Assembly (NCBI GenBank): GCA_003996215.1
Contig: QJPP01001753.1
Coordinates: 124,001-188,000 of the forward strand
DNA from: Jaltomata sinuosa
Taxonomy: Eukaryota; Streptophyta; Magnoliopsida; Solanales; Solanaceae
Reading direction: 5' to 3'
DNA: 64,000 bases
Below the pieces are notes generated by a model, which was not told the DNA's origin, searched no databases, and saw nothing but the letters and a program-made list of their open reading frames with translations. The translations under genes and the position numbers were made by a program. Below are positions 1-12,213 of this stretch, in pieces (the stretch's first letter is position 1; each line of letters begins with the position of its first letter).

Positions 1-1868
1 AAAATAAAGTTTTAAAAATATAAACTGAAAATCTCTGAATATATTTAATTATAAGTCTGAAATATAAAGTGACTGAATAAGCTGAAATCTGACTATATAT
101 CTAAAAGCCTCTACTGCTAAGGATTTGCTGAGACAAGCCCCCAGCTAACTCCACAATACTGAAACTAGGAGGAACTAACGAAAAAGCATCATAAAATACA
201 TCCTCGAATGATGAGGACTCACCATTGGCTGTCATTGGGGTGGTGCTAAATTGAAATGATCGCGAGGCTGAACATGATAACTTGGACCTGCATCATGATA
301 GGATACAACATATAGAGTATGCGTCAGTACTTCGAATGTATTGAGCATGTGGGATGTGCAAGTAACCAAACATGCTAGAATACTAATATGCTATTTAAAA
401 CTGTAAATTGGACTGTGGTACATAGGCCCAAAATATAATCATGCATAAGAATCTGAAATGCAAGGACATTTTGAAAAAGACATAGTAAAATAGTAAAAAT
501 TGAAACTGAGGGCCTAGTATCTAACTGCTTAATCTAATCTTGTGGGAGAGCCTGTTAACCGAAATAAACCACGTGAGCTAAACATGGAGTCCGATGTATA
601 CGTCCCATCAAGAGGACCCAATATACCTTGCCAATATATAGAGGCATGATTGGCGTGATCACTAAACTAAGACCCACTGAGGGGCTAAATAATCCTATAA
701 TGGCACATAATTCTGGGACTTTAGGGTACATTGAACCCTAGTCTAACTTGGTGCTAAGTACTACTCCCGAAAACTGATATGCCAACTCATTTAAACAGAG
801 GTCCTGAATTACTGAGTCAGAACTAGATTAATTTGGAAATCATATTTTTCCTAAAAAGCTATTACTGAAAGATGACTAAATTCTATTGAAAACTCCAATT
901 CTAGTATTCTAAGTTAGATTTTGAAGTAAACTATTTCATGGGAAAATCCTACAATATAAGGCTAAGCTTTTGATTTCTCAATTCTTGTAAAAACTCATGA
1001 AAATCATTTAAAATATGATACATATCATTTAAATAAGATAAAAACCACATTCTAAGTATGAGAATTGAATTCCATAAAAATCTGCATAAGAGATTAAAAA
1101 CCCTAGTTTCTAAAATAGTGAATTCAATATAAAAGCCTAAGGTTTTGGGCATAAGGGAGAACAGGACCTTTACTGCATACCCACATACCTGGTAGAAGAT
1201 GATTCCTGAATTTGGGATAGAGTTCTGAAGCTTTGGAGGAGAAAGCCCTAGGTCTGTAACTTGGAGAAGAATGTTCTTTTCCTTTTTTCTGAAACTGAAT
1301 CATGTGGAATGAGGGTAAAATTCCCTAAGTCTGACTAATATCCCTCTAAAGTAGGCCTAAAATGACTGGTCATTGGGTTAAAAGAGGTGGAAAAAGTCTA
1401 AAGTAACCCTGACAAATTTAATTAAAAACTACTGGAAAAATTTAGCCCAAGCTTCCACGGGCACTAACCACAGGCCGTGTACTAAACCACAGCCTATGGT
1501 TGGGGTTCGTGGTTCCCTAGCCAAAAAGTTGGTCATGTGTCTGATTTCCACGGGTGAGGTTCACGGCCCATAGATCCTTTAACGGCCCGTGGAACACTTC
1601 CATGGTTCCTGGGGAATTAATGACCCTCAGTTTTGATTCCACAATGAGCAACCACGTCCCATGGTTTAATCCACGGTCCATAGATCCCATTCGTAGATCA
1701 CGGACCTGAGGCCTAATCTTCAGGTCATATTCCATGGATACCATCCAAGGCTCGTGGACTATTCCACGATCCGTGGAAACCATTTGTGGTTTCTGTTTTG
1801 TCACTTTGACAGTTCACACTTAGGATTTATGGGCTAGTCCTAGGTTTAGAACTTTTTGGGGTGTCACA
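1..1868 (-). mobile_element. Ty3/gypsy LTR fragment, cut by window start
   Basis: This stretch aligns by eye with the two LTRs of the chromovirus at 21397-30543. Shared landmarks are the 'cccccagctaactc' block near 137, the 'gtcagtacttcgaatgta' block near 323 and the palindromic 'ccacgg/ccgtgg' cluster at about 1455-1790. It ends in ggtgtcaca at 1868. No polypurine tract follows, so it is a solo LTR or the outer LTR of an element facing the minus strand. It is more diverged than the pair at 21-30 kb and contains no coding region. The open frames here are chance products of the palindromic cluster. Confidence 0.7.
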
Positions 1869-2870
1869 CCAACGTACCCAACTAGAGATCTATTCATATA
1901 GCTAAAAATTCTAGACATAATCTGGCTCCAAATGGAGATAGAGCTCACCAAAATACCAGCTGAAGATGACAAAAGAACCTAACATGGATGTCAGCTCCCC
2001 TGTGAACCTGATCCTGTATTTATAAAAATACAGTGCCCCAAGTGTAGGGACGTCAGTACATATATAACATGTACTAGTATGTAAAGCAGATAGAATAACA
2101 AGTAGACAAATATGGAAGCTCATATGAATCAAATGTCAAAACAAAAGGCTTATGAGCATACAAGTAATAGACGTACGATTTAAAATGGTAACCTATCACC
2201 AACTTTATTAGCACATCATATAACATCTAATGAAGCGTTTATTATAACATAGCACCTATGGCTTGCCTAGGTTATGTACTTACACTATATTTAATACAGA
2301 TGATCATGTGATGGCCTACCAAAGACAATCCAGGTCACGTGTAAGGCATATGTTGCTCAAGTACTCATTGTTATAATTTTATACACATAACTATCATCGC
2401 GATTTGATACAGGGTACGCCCTTTGAGGGCTCACTATGAGGGTCTGCCCGTAGGCCATATATGCCATGGTTTGGCTTGAGTTAGGGCAAATAGTGTATGA
2501 CATTCCAACTGACTCCAAATACAAATGATGCCACAAGGGCAGGTACGCCACAATATTCAGGTTCACTATAATAGTCTGGTCTCAATCATATGCACATAAT
2601 CACTTCGCGCAGATGTATCAAGTAAAACCTATGAATACCCTTACGTCGCTATGTTTTATCAAGTAATGCCTTAAAAGGCCTATGCTATGTAATTTATAAT
2701 AAAAATTGTGCAACTGTTTAACTAGCATCTCTATATAATACCTAAATTTTCGAATATGATTCAACTATCCAGATGCTAGCTCTTATTTTAGCTTATGACC
2801 ATATCGCATATGTTCTCATATAAGCATGTGCAACTATAATGGCTATTTATTCTCACTTATAACGTGTGAC

Positions 2871-2921
<51 letters not shown>

Positions 2922-3814
2922 GTGGATTTTAAGAATTTCAAGGAAAGACACTTACGATAATACGAAACATTATAAAAATTGACATTGAGGGAGTAATATG
3001 AATAGCTACAAACTTTGATGATTAGTCAATGGAATAACACGTAAAGAAAATAAAGATCTTATCCTCGCATATTATGTGAGCTACTGACCCTTATAGAAGA
3101 AGCATGTGACATAGGGTGGTACCTTAACGTTGAAGAAAGTTTAGCTTTACATACCTTATTTGCTTTCTTAAGCTAATGATAGCCTTATGAGTTCCAAATG
3201 ACCGAACCAAGTCAATCTACATAATTGAACTCATTTTAGTAAATAATATCCCAATTATCCATAACAATAAATTTAATTAGTGACTACAAGTTTATGCCAC
3301 CAAAAATTACTCCAATTCCTTTGTAACAATATGCAGATTCAATAACTTTATAGCTTGAGCTCATCCTTATCATTTGAAGCATTGAACATAATAATAACCG
3401 ATACCCCATTTATTATCTCACTCTCTTCTTTATTCAAACCTTGCAATTGAAATCTCCAGTTTTATAGGTTTGAGTAAAACTCCAATCCAAAGATATATTT
3501 TAGTCAAAATCATCTTCTAACGTCAACACCATATTTTAGACTATAAATATAACTACATATCATAGGAATTGCAAAGGAAGAATATGAGTTACCTTTAATT
3601 AACACTTAGAGGAGTTCCACGATTTTTAATGTGAAGTATGAGGGCTTTAGATCCCTTTGAGTTTAGCAAGGAACAGATCTTATTTCTCCCATAATTTTTT
3701 AATGTTTCACGCTTATCCAGTAGTCTAGGGTAGCCAATTTGCTGGTATGCTTCTTCTGAAAAAAAATGAGTCGGGCTCTGTTTTTATCTCTCTAAAATAT
3801 AGCTAAGGCTTATA
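1869..3814. repeat. Unassigned repeat, probably decayed LTR DNA
   Basis: No gene is visible. The motif 'gggacgtcagtacatata' near 2047 resembles the conserved part of the LTRs elsewhere in this window ('gcgtcagtacttcg'), which suggests another Ty3-type LTR. I could not find paired ends or a target duplication. A TA microsatellite interrupts it. From about 3000 to 3814 I recognise nothing. Confidence 0.35.
2873..2919. repeat. (TA)n microsatellite
   Basis: An uninterrupted run of alternating T and A of about 46 bases lies inside LTR-like DNA. Confidence 0.95.
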
Positions 3815-3819
3815 CAAAG

Positions 3820-6701
3820 CGTAATGACCCTCCAGGTTATTTTCTATTTTTCATGCTTTTTCATGCTTTTTCGCTATTTCGAGCTTTTTTGCAGCGACTA
3901 TAGGTCATTTACGACTTACCGAGACTGACAATTTGGTGCCCGGGACATTCGTTAGATCGTTATGGCTATTTTCCTATTTTAGAACTTGAACTTAAGAAAT
4001 CTTTGGCTTCGGTCAACTTTCTTGGTAAACATGCTCAAAATCAAATTCCAATAGTTTCATTAGCTCCAAAACAAGAATTTTAGTCTAGTGGAACCATTGG
4101 TCGGGGTCTAGGAGCTTTCGGTTTAGTTTTGTGTTGGTTTTTATGTTTTCAGGCCAGTTAGGCTTGTAGGGTTGACTTTGGTCAACATTCAGAGAAGACG
4201 GCCTCGGATGGAAATTCTGTCAGCGCTGTCAGAATGTCAACTTTGGGCTAGAGGGACCTTTTGTTTCGGTCCCGAGGCTTTCAAACTTGTTTTTGGCCTT
4301 TGGGTTTCATTTTGGAAAAGGTTTCCAATAGTTGATTTTGGGCGTGGGGATCACTTTTCGTTAAATCAACCTTTGTTGGAATTTTTGTCAATTTTGTTGA
4401 GTCTGGAATGACATTGCTTGTCGTGTTCGCAGGACCCCAGATGCATTCTCGGGGGTCCATCTATTGAAAGTTTGTTAAAACTTGTCCTGCAGCATTGTTG
4501 GTTGGTGGTATAGCGCTAAGGCGGGCGCCTGGTCGCACCTGCGCTGGCGCTCCTGCGCCTGCCTGTGCGTTCCTCTTTGCCTACCAGCGCTGGCAAAGAA
4601 GCACTACTACGGTGCCTTGGCTATTGTGGCCTGGCAGCTCTTGCGACGCCGGGGTGTTGTGGCGTGCACGCGCCTGCGCCTACATGGGCGCCTGGGTGCT
4701 GGCAGCTATAAGTTGGCCACCCTTTTAATTTTCAGTCATTTCCCCTCTCTTCCTCAACTCTTCCTCCATTAATTAGATCTCCAACCTACATCTTTCTACT
4801 GGTTCATCCCCAATGCTTGGTGGCTCATATAATTCTAGTCTGTGGTCGATTTGTGTACGCTAAATTGGTAAGTTTCTGCTCCAAGAATCCTTAATTCTCC
4901 ATGCAGTTCTTTCTTGATCAAGAGGACTTCGGGGCTTTTTTGGGTCCCGAAATGAGTCCCGTTCACTCTCAACTTTTGGACATGGGTTCTTTTTCCCGTT
5001 GCAAATATAATTGTAATTTTTGTTTTTCGTTTTGTTGCGCTGGCCACGAGGGTCATTTTCTAACCCGATTTCCGGCTCGATTTTTCTGTATAGTAATATG
5101 GGTGTCATTCTTCTCACCTTGATACCTAGATTATGTTTATGATAGTGTGGCATCTTTCTGAGGCTGCTCAGAAGGGGAAGGCATACGAGTGATGATTTGT
5201 GTTTGTGGTTCGACCCCGAGGTAGGTTGCGGTTTACTTTCCTAGACTAAGTTTAGTTAGATTTTATATTATAGATATTGCTAGAATGTTAAGTTGGACTT
5301 TAGGAGGAATTAGGCTTAAATCCTATGACTTATATTAAAATTGGCCATTTCGGATCATAAATTAGAATTATTTTTGTTATCCTTAGTTTAGGAGTTTGTA
5401 GTATTGTTGTGGCTAGCATAGAATCTTTAGTATGCTTTTAGGAGGTTTTAGAGGTAGAGTAGATGCTGCTAGTGGTTTTCGTAGTTGTTTTCCATTATTT
5501 TCGTTCTTCCCGCTTTATTTTACCATCATTTGTAACTGTGGACCCGAGGCCATAACTTGGATTTGGACGGAGTTTCCAGGTCAGTTCTCTTGGTTGGAGC
5601 GTTTTTTGCCTTGTTATGTGCTACATTCTCTGAACATGGAAATTTACATACTCATACTGCATTCTCATGCCTATCGGTACAGAAAAGAAAGATTTTCGAG
5701 GTTTTTGGTTCCAAACTTGAGATTTACTATGGTTACCATGATTTTTGAATTTTTAAAGGAATTATCTTGGCTTTACTACTGGTTTTGGAAAAGAAAGGAA
5801 AAAAACTACTTTTATGCCGGTCCGAGGGGTGTTCCCGGACCTTTTCTTCTTTTTACTTCTATATGTATATATTTATAGTCCAATGCGATATTCTGGACCC
5901 CCGATGCGTTATTTCAGAGTTTTACTTCCTATGTATATGCATAGTCTGATGCGTTATTTTGGGCTCCCGATGCGGTATTCCGAATTTATACTATTATGCA
6001 CTCATGCATCACATCATCTCCCATCGCATTGCATTGGCTTGAGTGTACTTGGATTGTCGGTTGCCTGAATTGATTTTGTTATTATTTCCTTCTTGTTGGT
6101 TCGGTTAGTTTTTTTTCAGTTTTATAACTAGATTTAGGTGAATCCCTGTATTTAGATCACTTTCATGTAATCTATATTATATATTATCTTTCTGCACTCG
6201 GTCGGCCTATTATGCTTACTGGGTACCCATTATTTTAGTACTCATACTATACTTTGCATCTTTTTCTGATGCAGCACCTAGTATGAGCCACCCCTGTTGA
6301 TCCTTCTTTCATTTGAGGCCAGCTTCTGTTCGGATCGTGGTGAGCTCCTGGCGTTTTGGATACTTTTACTGCTTTCCTTCTACATTTCTGTCTATATTTT
6401 GTATTTTGGATAGACAGAGTCTATTGTATAGCTACTCCATACTTTAGACGCTCTTGTACCAATGACACCAGGTGCGGGTTGGTTCTCGTGTATATTTTAT
6501 CTTCTTGGTCACTTTAGGGCCATTTTTGTATATTTAGTACAGTTGATATGTATTTATGCTATTGGCCCTACTTTCTCTTTATATATATCTCTTTCACTTT
6601 TCTTATTTAAACTACTTTATTATCTTCCGCATGGTTGGGTTTGGCTTGCCTACTTGGGGGGTTATGTAGGTGCCATCATGGCCCAGTTTTGGATCGCGAC
6701 A
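3820..6701 (+). mobile_element. Solo LTR of a Ty3-type retrotransposon (family B)
   Basis: The block starts at 'cgtaatgaccctcc' and ends at 'ggatcgcgaca'. It is flanked by identical 5-bp direct repeats CAAAG (3815-3819 and 6702-6706), as expected for a target-site duplication. At 2882 bp with no gag or pol it is a solo LTR. The first base of the usual TG terminus appears mutated to C. It contains a GC-rich block at 4505-4715 followed by 'gctataagttgg' (about 4708), a possible TATA region. The start resembles 34311 ('tataatgaccc') and the end resembles the family A terminus at 8767, so these LTRs form one superfamily. Confidence 0.8.
4505..4715. other. GC-rich block inside the solo LTR
   Basis: About 210 bases are strongly GC-rich and built from short words such as gcgcctg and ggcgc. 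The rest of the window is AT-rich. It lies directly upstream of a TATA-like 'gctataag', so it may be the U3 enhancer region of the LTR. The overlapping frames here are low-complexity and are not supported as genes. Confidence 0.7.
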
Positions 6702-6706
6702 CAAAG

Positions 6707-8214
6707 TGACCTCCTTTTTAAAAAAAAACACTTTAGGAGCAGCACCCATACTTAATTATATCCATACCCGTCCAATTATCAAATTTAAATAGTGGTTGTA
6801 GTTCATTGAAGGGACCTACCATCCAATTCTTCACAAAAGTTATCAAGGAACACCTAAGCTTCTCTTCTGTAAAGATGTATACGAACCCACTAAATATTAC
6901 TAATTAACTTTTCATGTCCCTATCTATAATAAACTTTTATGGGAGCAAAGTGGTCAAAGGACCATTCCAATAACTGATGCATTTTTTGGCTTCTAAAATA
7001 GTCCAGTGAATCTCTTATATTCACTTAATAGATAGCCAAAGACGACCCATTATGTTACTCATCTATTATGTGGTCTTGACACATTTATTTTCATCGTATG
7101 CTTGTGTCCAACAAGCTCTTACATGGCTGCTCTTTTTCCTTCTTGAGAAAATCCTTAATACCGACTTTTTATGCCCTGCAAGGTAGATTAAAAGATCATT
7201 AATTTGGTGTATAATGTGTCACATAACTCTTTATATATTAAGAGTTATACTCGTCTCAAGTATTAAAATTAATTCAGAATATTCTTAGGTACTACATAAA
7301 TGACCACCCACAACCAACTAGTAATAAATTGAAGTTTACACATCCATTAAGAACTTTCCATCATTCTATTCCACAACCCCAAAATGAAATTTAGTTACTC
7401 AATCTAATAATAAAATAAACAAGAATATTGAACGTATAATACTTAAGTTGAATTAAATATCAAAAGAAAGGAGTTCTTGAATCCAAGAATCATAGCAAAG
7501 TATCTCAACAAAAGATGGACTATGACTTCTCTGGTAATATGTGTAGTTTCTCCTGATAAAAACCCTAAGGAAGCTATTAATAGACACTAAAAAATGACTC
7601 CTAATTGGACTAGGACGTCGTCATAATATTACCACTTAGACCATATAGTGATCTTATGATCCGTAAGGTCTTCAAAGTCAATAATATTTTTCAAAAGTCA
7701 ATCCATCTGTGTAGACCTATGGCTACCCTTATTGTCCATAAGAAGGTTTTACGGTCCATCATCCTTGTCGTATATGATGCCACCCAATTTTAGCTCTCCT
7801 TTATCCTAAAATTAATTTCTCCATGCTTCTGAGTCCTGAACACTTTTTTAAAATATTTTCTCATTTTGGATATTAATTTTAATAATTTGGCACTAATAAT
7901 AATTTTTGAGAAATATTATTTCTCTTGCTTTATGTACAACAACTATTAATATCTTATTTTACATATAAAATTACTCAAAAAAATAATAATTTATAATTTA
8001 AATTTTGATAACTATATTAGTATATTAATGTTTAAATAATTTTATCGTATTGTTAAACTATTTTTCAAGTACAATTTTATTCCCTTTTATTATGGACTAT
8101 AATTGTGCATATTAAGATGTTTACATCATATAAGTATATAGATGTTCAGAAAATAAATTAGGATGAAAGAAGCATCTTTAATTAATTAAAGGAAAGAAAG
8201 ATTGAAAAAATAAG
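6707..8214. other. Gene-free AT-rich stretch
   Basis: I see no coding region. Around 7640-7780 there are words such as 'atgatccgtaagg' and 'ttacggtccatc', similar to palindrome-bearing LTR DNA and to 42800-43010. A small LTR remnant is therefore possible. The rest is unassigned. Confidence 0.4.
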
Positions 8215-8636
8215 ACTAATTTATTTTGGGTTAATTTTCACTCTTTTAAGCTAAAAACTGATCAGTCCACTACCTAATTTTCATTGGCCCGGCCCAATTG
8301 AACACCTAAACACCCCTAATACCTTACCCCACTTTCAAAACCTAACAAAATTTTGAAATTCTAAGCTTTTTGAAAAGCTAGATTGCTCTCTTTGTTGGCT
8401 ATAAATACAACCCTTAAATGGTTGTTGAAGACAGGTTTTGAGTGGGAGAAAAAATTCTCTTCTTGTCTATTTTGTTGAAGCTCAAAAATTGGAGAAATTT
8501 ATTTTCTCAAGTTTTTTGTGTCTCCCTCACTCGAAACGAGTTTTGCTCACTGGAAAAGTATCACAAAGCTACTTCTTTTAATATTTTAATATTATTTTGT
8601 CTCCAAAAAATGAGGTCATTTCTTTCACTTTTGGTC
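8215..8636 (+). repeat. Promoter-bearing repeat P, copy 1
   Basis: This block recurs inverted at about 33783-34195 and partly at 40131-40343. It has a plausible plant promoter: 'ggcccggcccaattg' at 8285-8299, then TATAAATA at 8400-8407. A transcript could begin about 30 bases downstream, just before 'ggttttgagtgggag'. All three copies keep a frame of 70-77 codons starting at this last motif (here 8442-8654). The frame has no recognisable domain and may be leader sequence. Origin as a captured host promoter or a small LTR cannot be decided here. Confidence 0.5.
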
Positions 8637-8766
8637 GAAAAGAAAATGAAATAAATCTCTAGAGTCAGGGTTGATTATTCCTAAACTCAAAAAAATAATT
8701 ATGATGCCACTTTTATTATCAAAAATCTTACAAGCAAACTTCAATATAGTTAATGTAGGAAGTAAC
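8637..8766 (+). repeat. Segment Q, inverted relative to its other copies
   Basis: The sequence 'gaaataaatctctagag...ggaagtaac' also occurs at about 33480-33604 in this orientation, and reversed at about 40545-40680. In those copies it is separated from repeat P by about 200 bases and points the other way. Here it is fused directly to P at 8636/8637, so this is a rearrangement junction. Its last five bases, GTAAC, abut the LTR at 8767. Confidence 0.65.
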
Positions 8767-11700
8767 TGTCACGACCCGATTTCTCAGGTCATGATGGCAC
8801 CTACAATCCCCCAGTAGGCGAACCAATTCTCGTAGCCCGTAATGGTTAGTAATGGCCTACTACCAAACTAATACGCATAATAAGCAGAAAGTAATCGAAA
8901 GCAGAATATAAAGATAAGACAATGCGAAAGCAATTTACCCGAATATATACATAATGAAACTACACCAACCCCAAGACTTGGTATCGACAGTACAAAAGCT
9001 TCTAATAGAATACAAGTGCCAGAAGTAACAAAATGATAAGTACAACTATTGCTGAATATACAAAGAGTAACAGTACAAAAGATGAGATGTGTTCAAGCCT
9101 CGACCGTCAGGCGCTCACCCTAGTCTCGAATATCCACAAAATCTGCACGAGTCTCCAACACGATCAACGGCGAGAACTCAACCAATATCTGCACAGAAAG
9201 TACAGAAGTATAGTATGAGCACCAAAACAACGGGTACTCAGTAGGCATCATTGGACGACTGAGCGCATTAAAGATATAAAAGCAGTAAGTAACAAATAGC
9301 AAGAAAGCAGTCACTGAAACAATAAAGGAAGCGCAAGGAGCTAGCACAGAGAATAGACAACCAAAAGTTACAAGTAAAATATGCTAGCACAGAGATACAA
9401 TTACACAGAAACACAGGTGAAGGAAAGGAGAACGCACCTGGAGTCCTTGCATAACAATATAAGTAAATAGAGAGAGAGATTTGAGAAAATGGCGGTATAC
9501 CGGTAACCTCAAGTAAAAGGAAAAGACGGAAAGCAGTCTAACATACTCAAAATAGAATCAACGAGTATAAAGAAATCATAACACCAATCCAATCACATGA
9601 TAGCATAGCCAGGGAATCACCTCACAAGTACAACCCTAGGATGAAATGACTAGACCACAATAATCGAGAGATACCACTCAACTTCCCACAAGAATAGAAC
9701 CAGAATCTTACACTCTGATCAGAAGACCACACAAAAGTGCCTCAATAAGATAGGACTCCCTATCTCTCTCAATAATCATACGTCCCACAACCGAAGCCTC
9801 AACAGGTTAACCATCACTAATCTTTCGCTAACCAAGTGCCAAGACAAGCTCTAAATAAAGACATGAGTAAATATAGGCTACCTACAGTCCCAACGGCTGC
9901 CCATACAACCGAGGAATGCAATCAAGTGAAACCAAACCGTCTGTCATTCCATACTACCGGAGCGTACAATCAACAAACAGCAAACAAGGGTGGAGTCTCA
10001 AACAATGAAAGATATGATGCATGAAGATCTCAGGTGAAATGGTATCTCTGTATGTACCTCCTCCGGTGCCGATCGAGCCCAATAGGTAGGTTCCATGGAA
10101 GGACACTGCCCGTATACCTCTACTCCACCGTAGACCCTCTCTCCGGCACACGCAGCCTGGAGCAGCAAGGTCCATAGAGGTCCCGGACCCCATACTAAAA
10201 CTCAGTATCAAGACATGTCACCCGGAAGCAAGTCTGGGATCAAGATAGAGACCTAGTCTTGAATATGCATGCCCAGACCCTGTCTAGGACTAAAGTAGTA
10301 TAAAATGCCTCAAAAACCCCTTCAAGGGTGCCCGAGCATAATCGGGTCTAAAATTGTAGTAAATCAAGTCTAGTGCTCCGCCTGGCAGAGACTAGTATCA
10401 GTAATAAAATTAATTCTGGTGCTCTGCCCGGCAGAGACTAACACCAGTAATAAAATCAGCTTCAAAACATCCAAAAATCCCCTTTTCTATCATCAACAGT
10501 ATCAAAAATGGGCCCCCGGGGCCATGCAAATTTAGGAAAACTGTTGGTAGTGGCTCACAGCCAAAACTGTAGTAAAACATGCAGGGAAAAACCTTTTTCA
10601 TTGATGATATGCTCGCACACAAATATAAAAGTAGCCCAACGGCTCACAACAACTCCTATCAGCCCTGCACAGGCCCAGCAGCTACTCAGCAGACATAACC
10701 AACCTAAAAAGATCATCTCTATGTCCGGGTCTCGCGGACATTCCCCAAACCATCTATGTTCCAGAGTCAATACAAGGCCACACAGGACTACAAGGGTAAT
10801 ATACAATACTACGCGAATACTACAAACAACATATGAATTAAATGGAAGAACAAGGCAGACAAGGTCTGGGGTACCAACCTATAACAACCCACCCAAGGAT
10901 GTTAATTAATGCAATTATAGCCTATATACGCAGAGTCTAGGTAGGGAAAGCCATAACCTACCTATCATCTGATGACTAGTTGTGGGAACGGCATCATCCA
11001 GGATAGAACTTCTCTGGGAAGCTCCGAATAACATAAAAAATACTTTCAACTTAAGCCCCAAAGGCGTCTCTATGAAGCCTGACCAACCAAGGTAATGGAA
11101 CAATTGCTAGAATCGATAAGGCTGCAAGAACGAGCCATAGCCAATTGATAAGGTGTTAATGTTACACTCGCGACCAGCCAACTCTAAAGCATAAAATGAG
11201 GCCAATAACAATAATAAATGGCAGCTCAATCCAACAACAGTATGTCAACCACATCTCAAGGGAGCGACGAGCTCCCGAGGCACTATTTCAAGGCGTACTT
11301 TACGTTGTTCAATCCAATAGTATGCGATCCCAATAAGAATTGCACAAACTTCCCAATCCATCCAGCACCTTACCAAAACCATTACACCACAACAATAACC
11401 AAACATAATAAGATAAAGGGGTTGTCCAAAGCCACAATATCCAAAACACCACTTCGTGGCTCGGAAAGCTGTAAAAATGATACTGGAACATGTAATTACG
11501 AAGGAGGATCGTAGGGGAGACATTTCGTGGACAAAAATATTCAATATCCCAAGCTAAACAACCTTCCTCCTTGCAGGAACAACAAACAGATCCAAGTCCA
11601 ACAAGAAACTACTACAAGTTATCGGAAAAATATGACTTTTCGTGACTAGAAGCTTAGAATCTCGATTTAACAAATAGGTAAGTGTACGGGATCCTTACCT

Positions 11701-12213
11701 TGCCAATATAACTCCTTAGCTACTTCCAAATACCCAATAAACATATGCTATCTCGCTGCATCAACACCCACGAAGATACGCCATGAAATTGACGGGACAA
11801 ACTACACCAAAATGACGAGCTCGCGACGTAGAGCAACTTCCATTAAAATTCCAAATTGAAAGCATTAAGGTCCATGGAATATTTAGGGACTTTCCCTCTA
11901 ATTTTCAGTAGATTTTGGGTGAAAATTATGAGTTAAAATGAAGGGGAAATCAGCTTTTATAAAGCTAAACCGACTTGGGATGAGGGCCCCACCTTGACGT
12001 GCCTGCTTGTGCAGTCTTACGAAAATATGAATATCTCTCTATTCTAAAGTTGTATGGATGAATGGTTTAGTGTGTTGGAAACTAGACTCGTAGACCTTCG
12101 ATTTGGTATATTGGGGGCCCACTAATTCTTTGTAGATTGGTAGAAACATCCCAAGACATTTAACCCAAATTTACAGTGAATTCCTTAAAGGAATTTACAA
12201 TAACTTTTTCCGA
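8767..12213 (-). mobile_element. Long LTR, family A, copy 1 (3' truncated)
   Basis: It begins 'tgtcacgacccg', a TG-type LTR end in reverse orientation. It runs about 3.45 kb without any gag or pol domain. From 11680 to 12213 it is the reverse complement of 34740-35268. It stops at 'ttttccga' (12213), about 160 bp before the LTR end seen at 34577, and joins copy 2 there. Many open frames on both strands are shared with copy 2 but show no known domain. The GTAAC before it also precedes the LTR fragment at 34311, in reverse complement. Confidence 0.7.

Noticed and set aside
1517..1804. 95-codon frame and similar frames at 22938-23213 and 30163-30513
   Set aside because: All are translations of the palindromic LTR cluster, giving repeating WVHDSWEL-like peptides. 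Not genes.
4482..4772. 96- and 77-codon frames in the GC-rich block
   Set aside because: Low-complexity reading of GC-rich LTR DNA, no domain, and overlapping frames of similar length on the same strand.
5432..5878. 148-codon frame in the solo LTR
   Set aside because: Aromatic-rich chance frame in T-rich LTR DNA overlapping other frames, no domain.
9120..9347. 75-codon frame repeated at 12547-12774
   Set aside because: Conserved only because both lie in tandem copies of the same LTR. Antisense-style hydrophobic translation with no domain.
10508..10909. 133-codon frame in LTR copy 1
   Set aside because: Overlaps an equally long frame on the other strand, is not preserved in copy 2 and has no recognisable motif.
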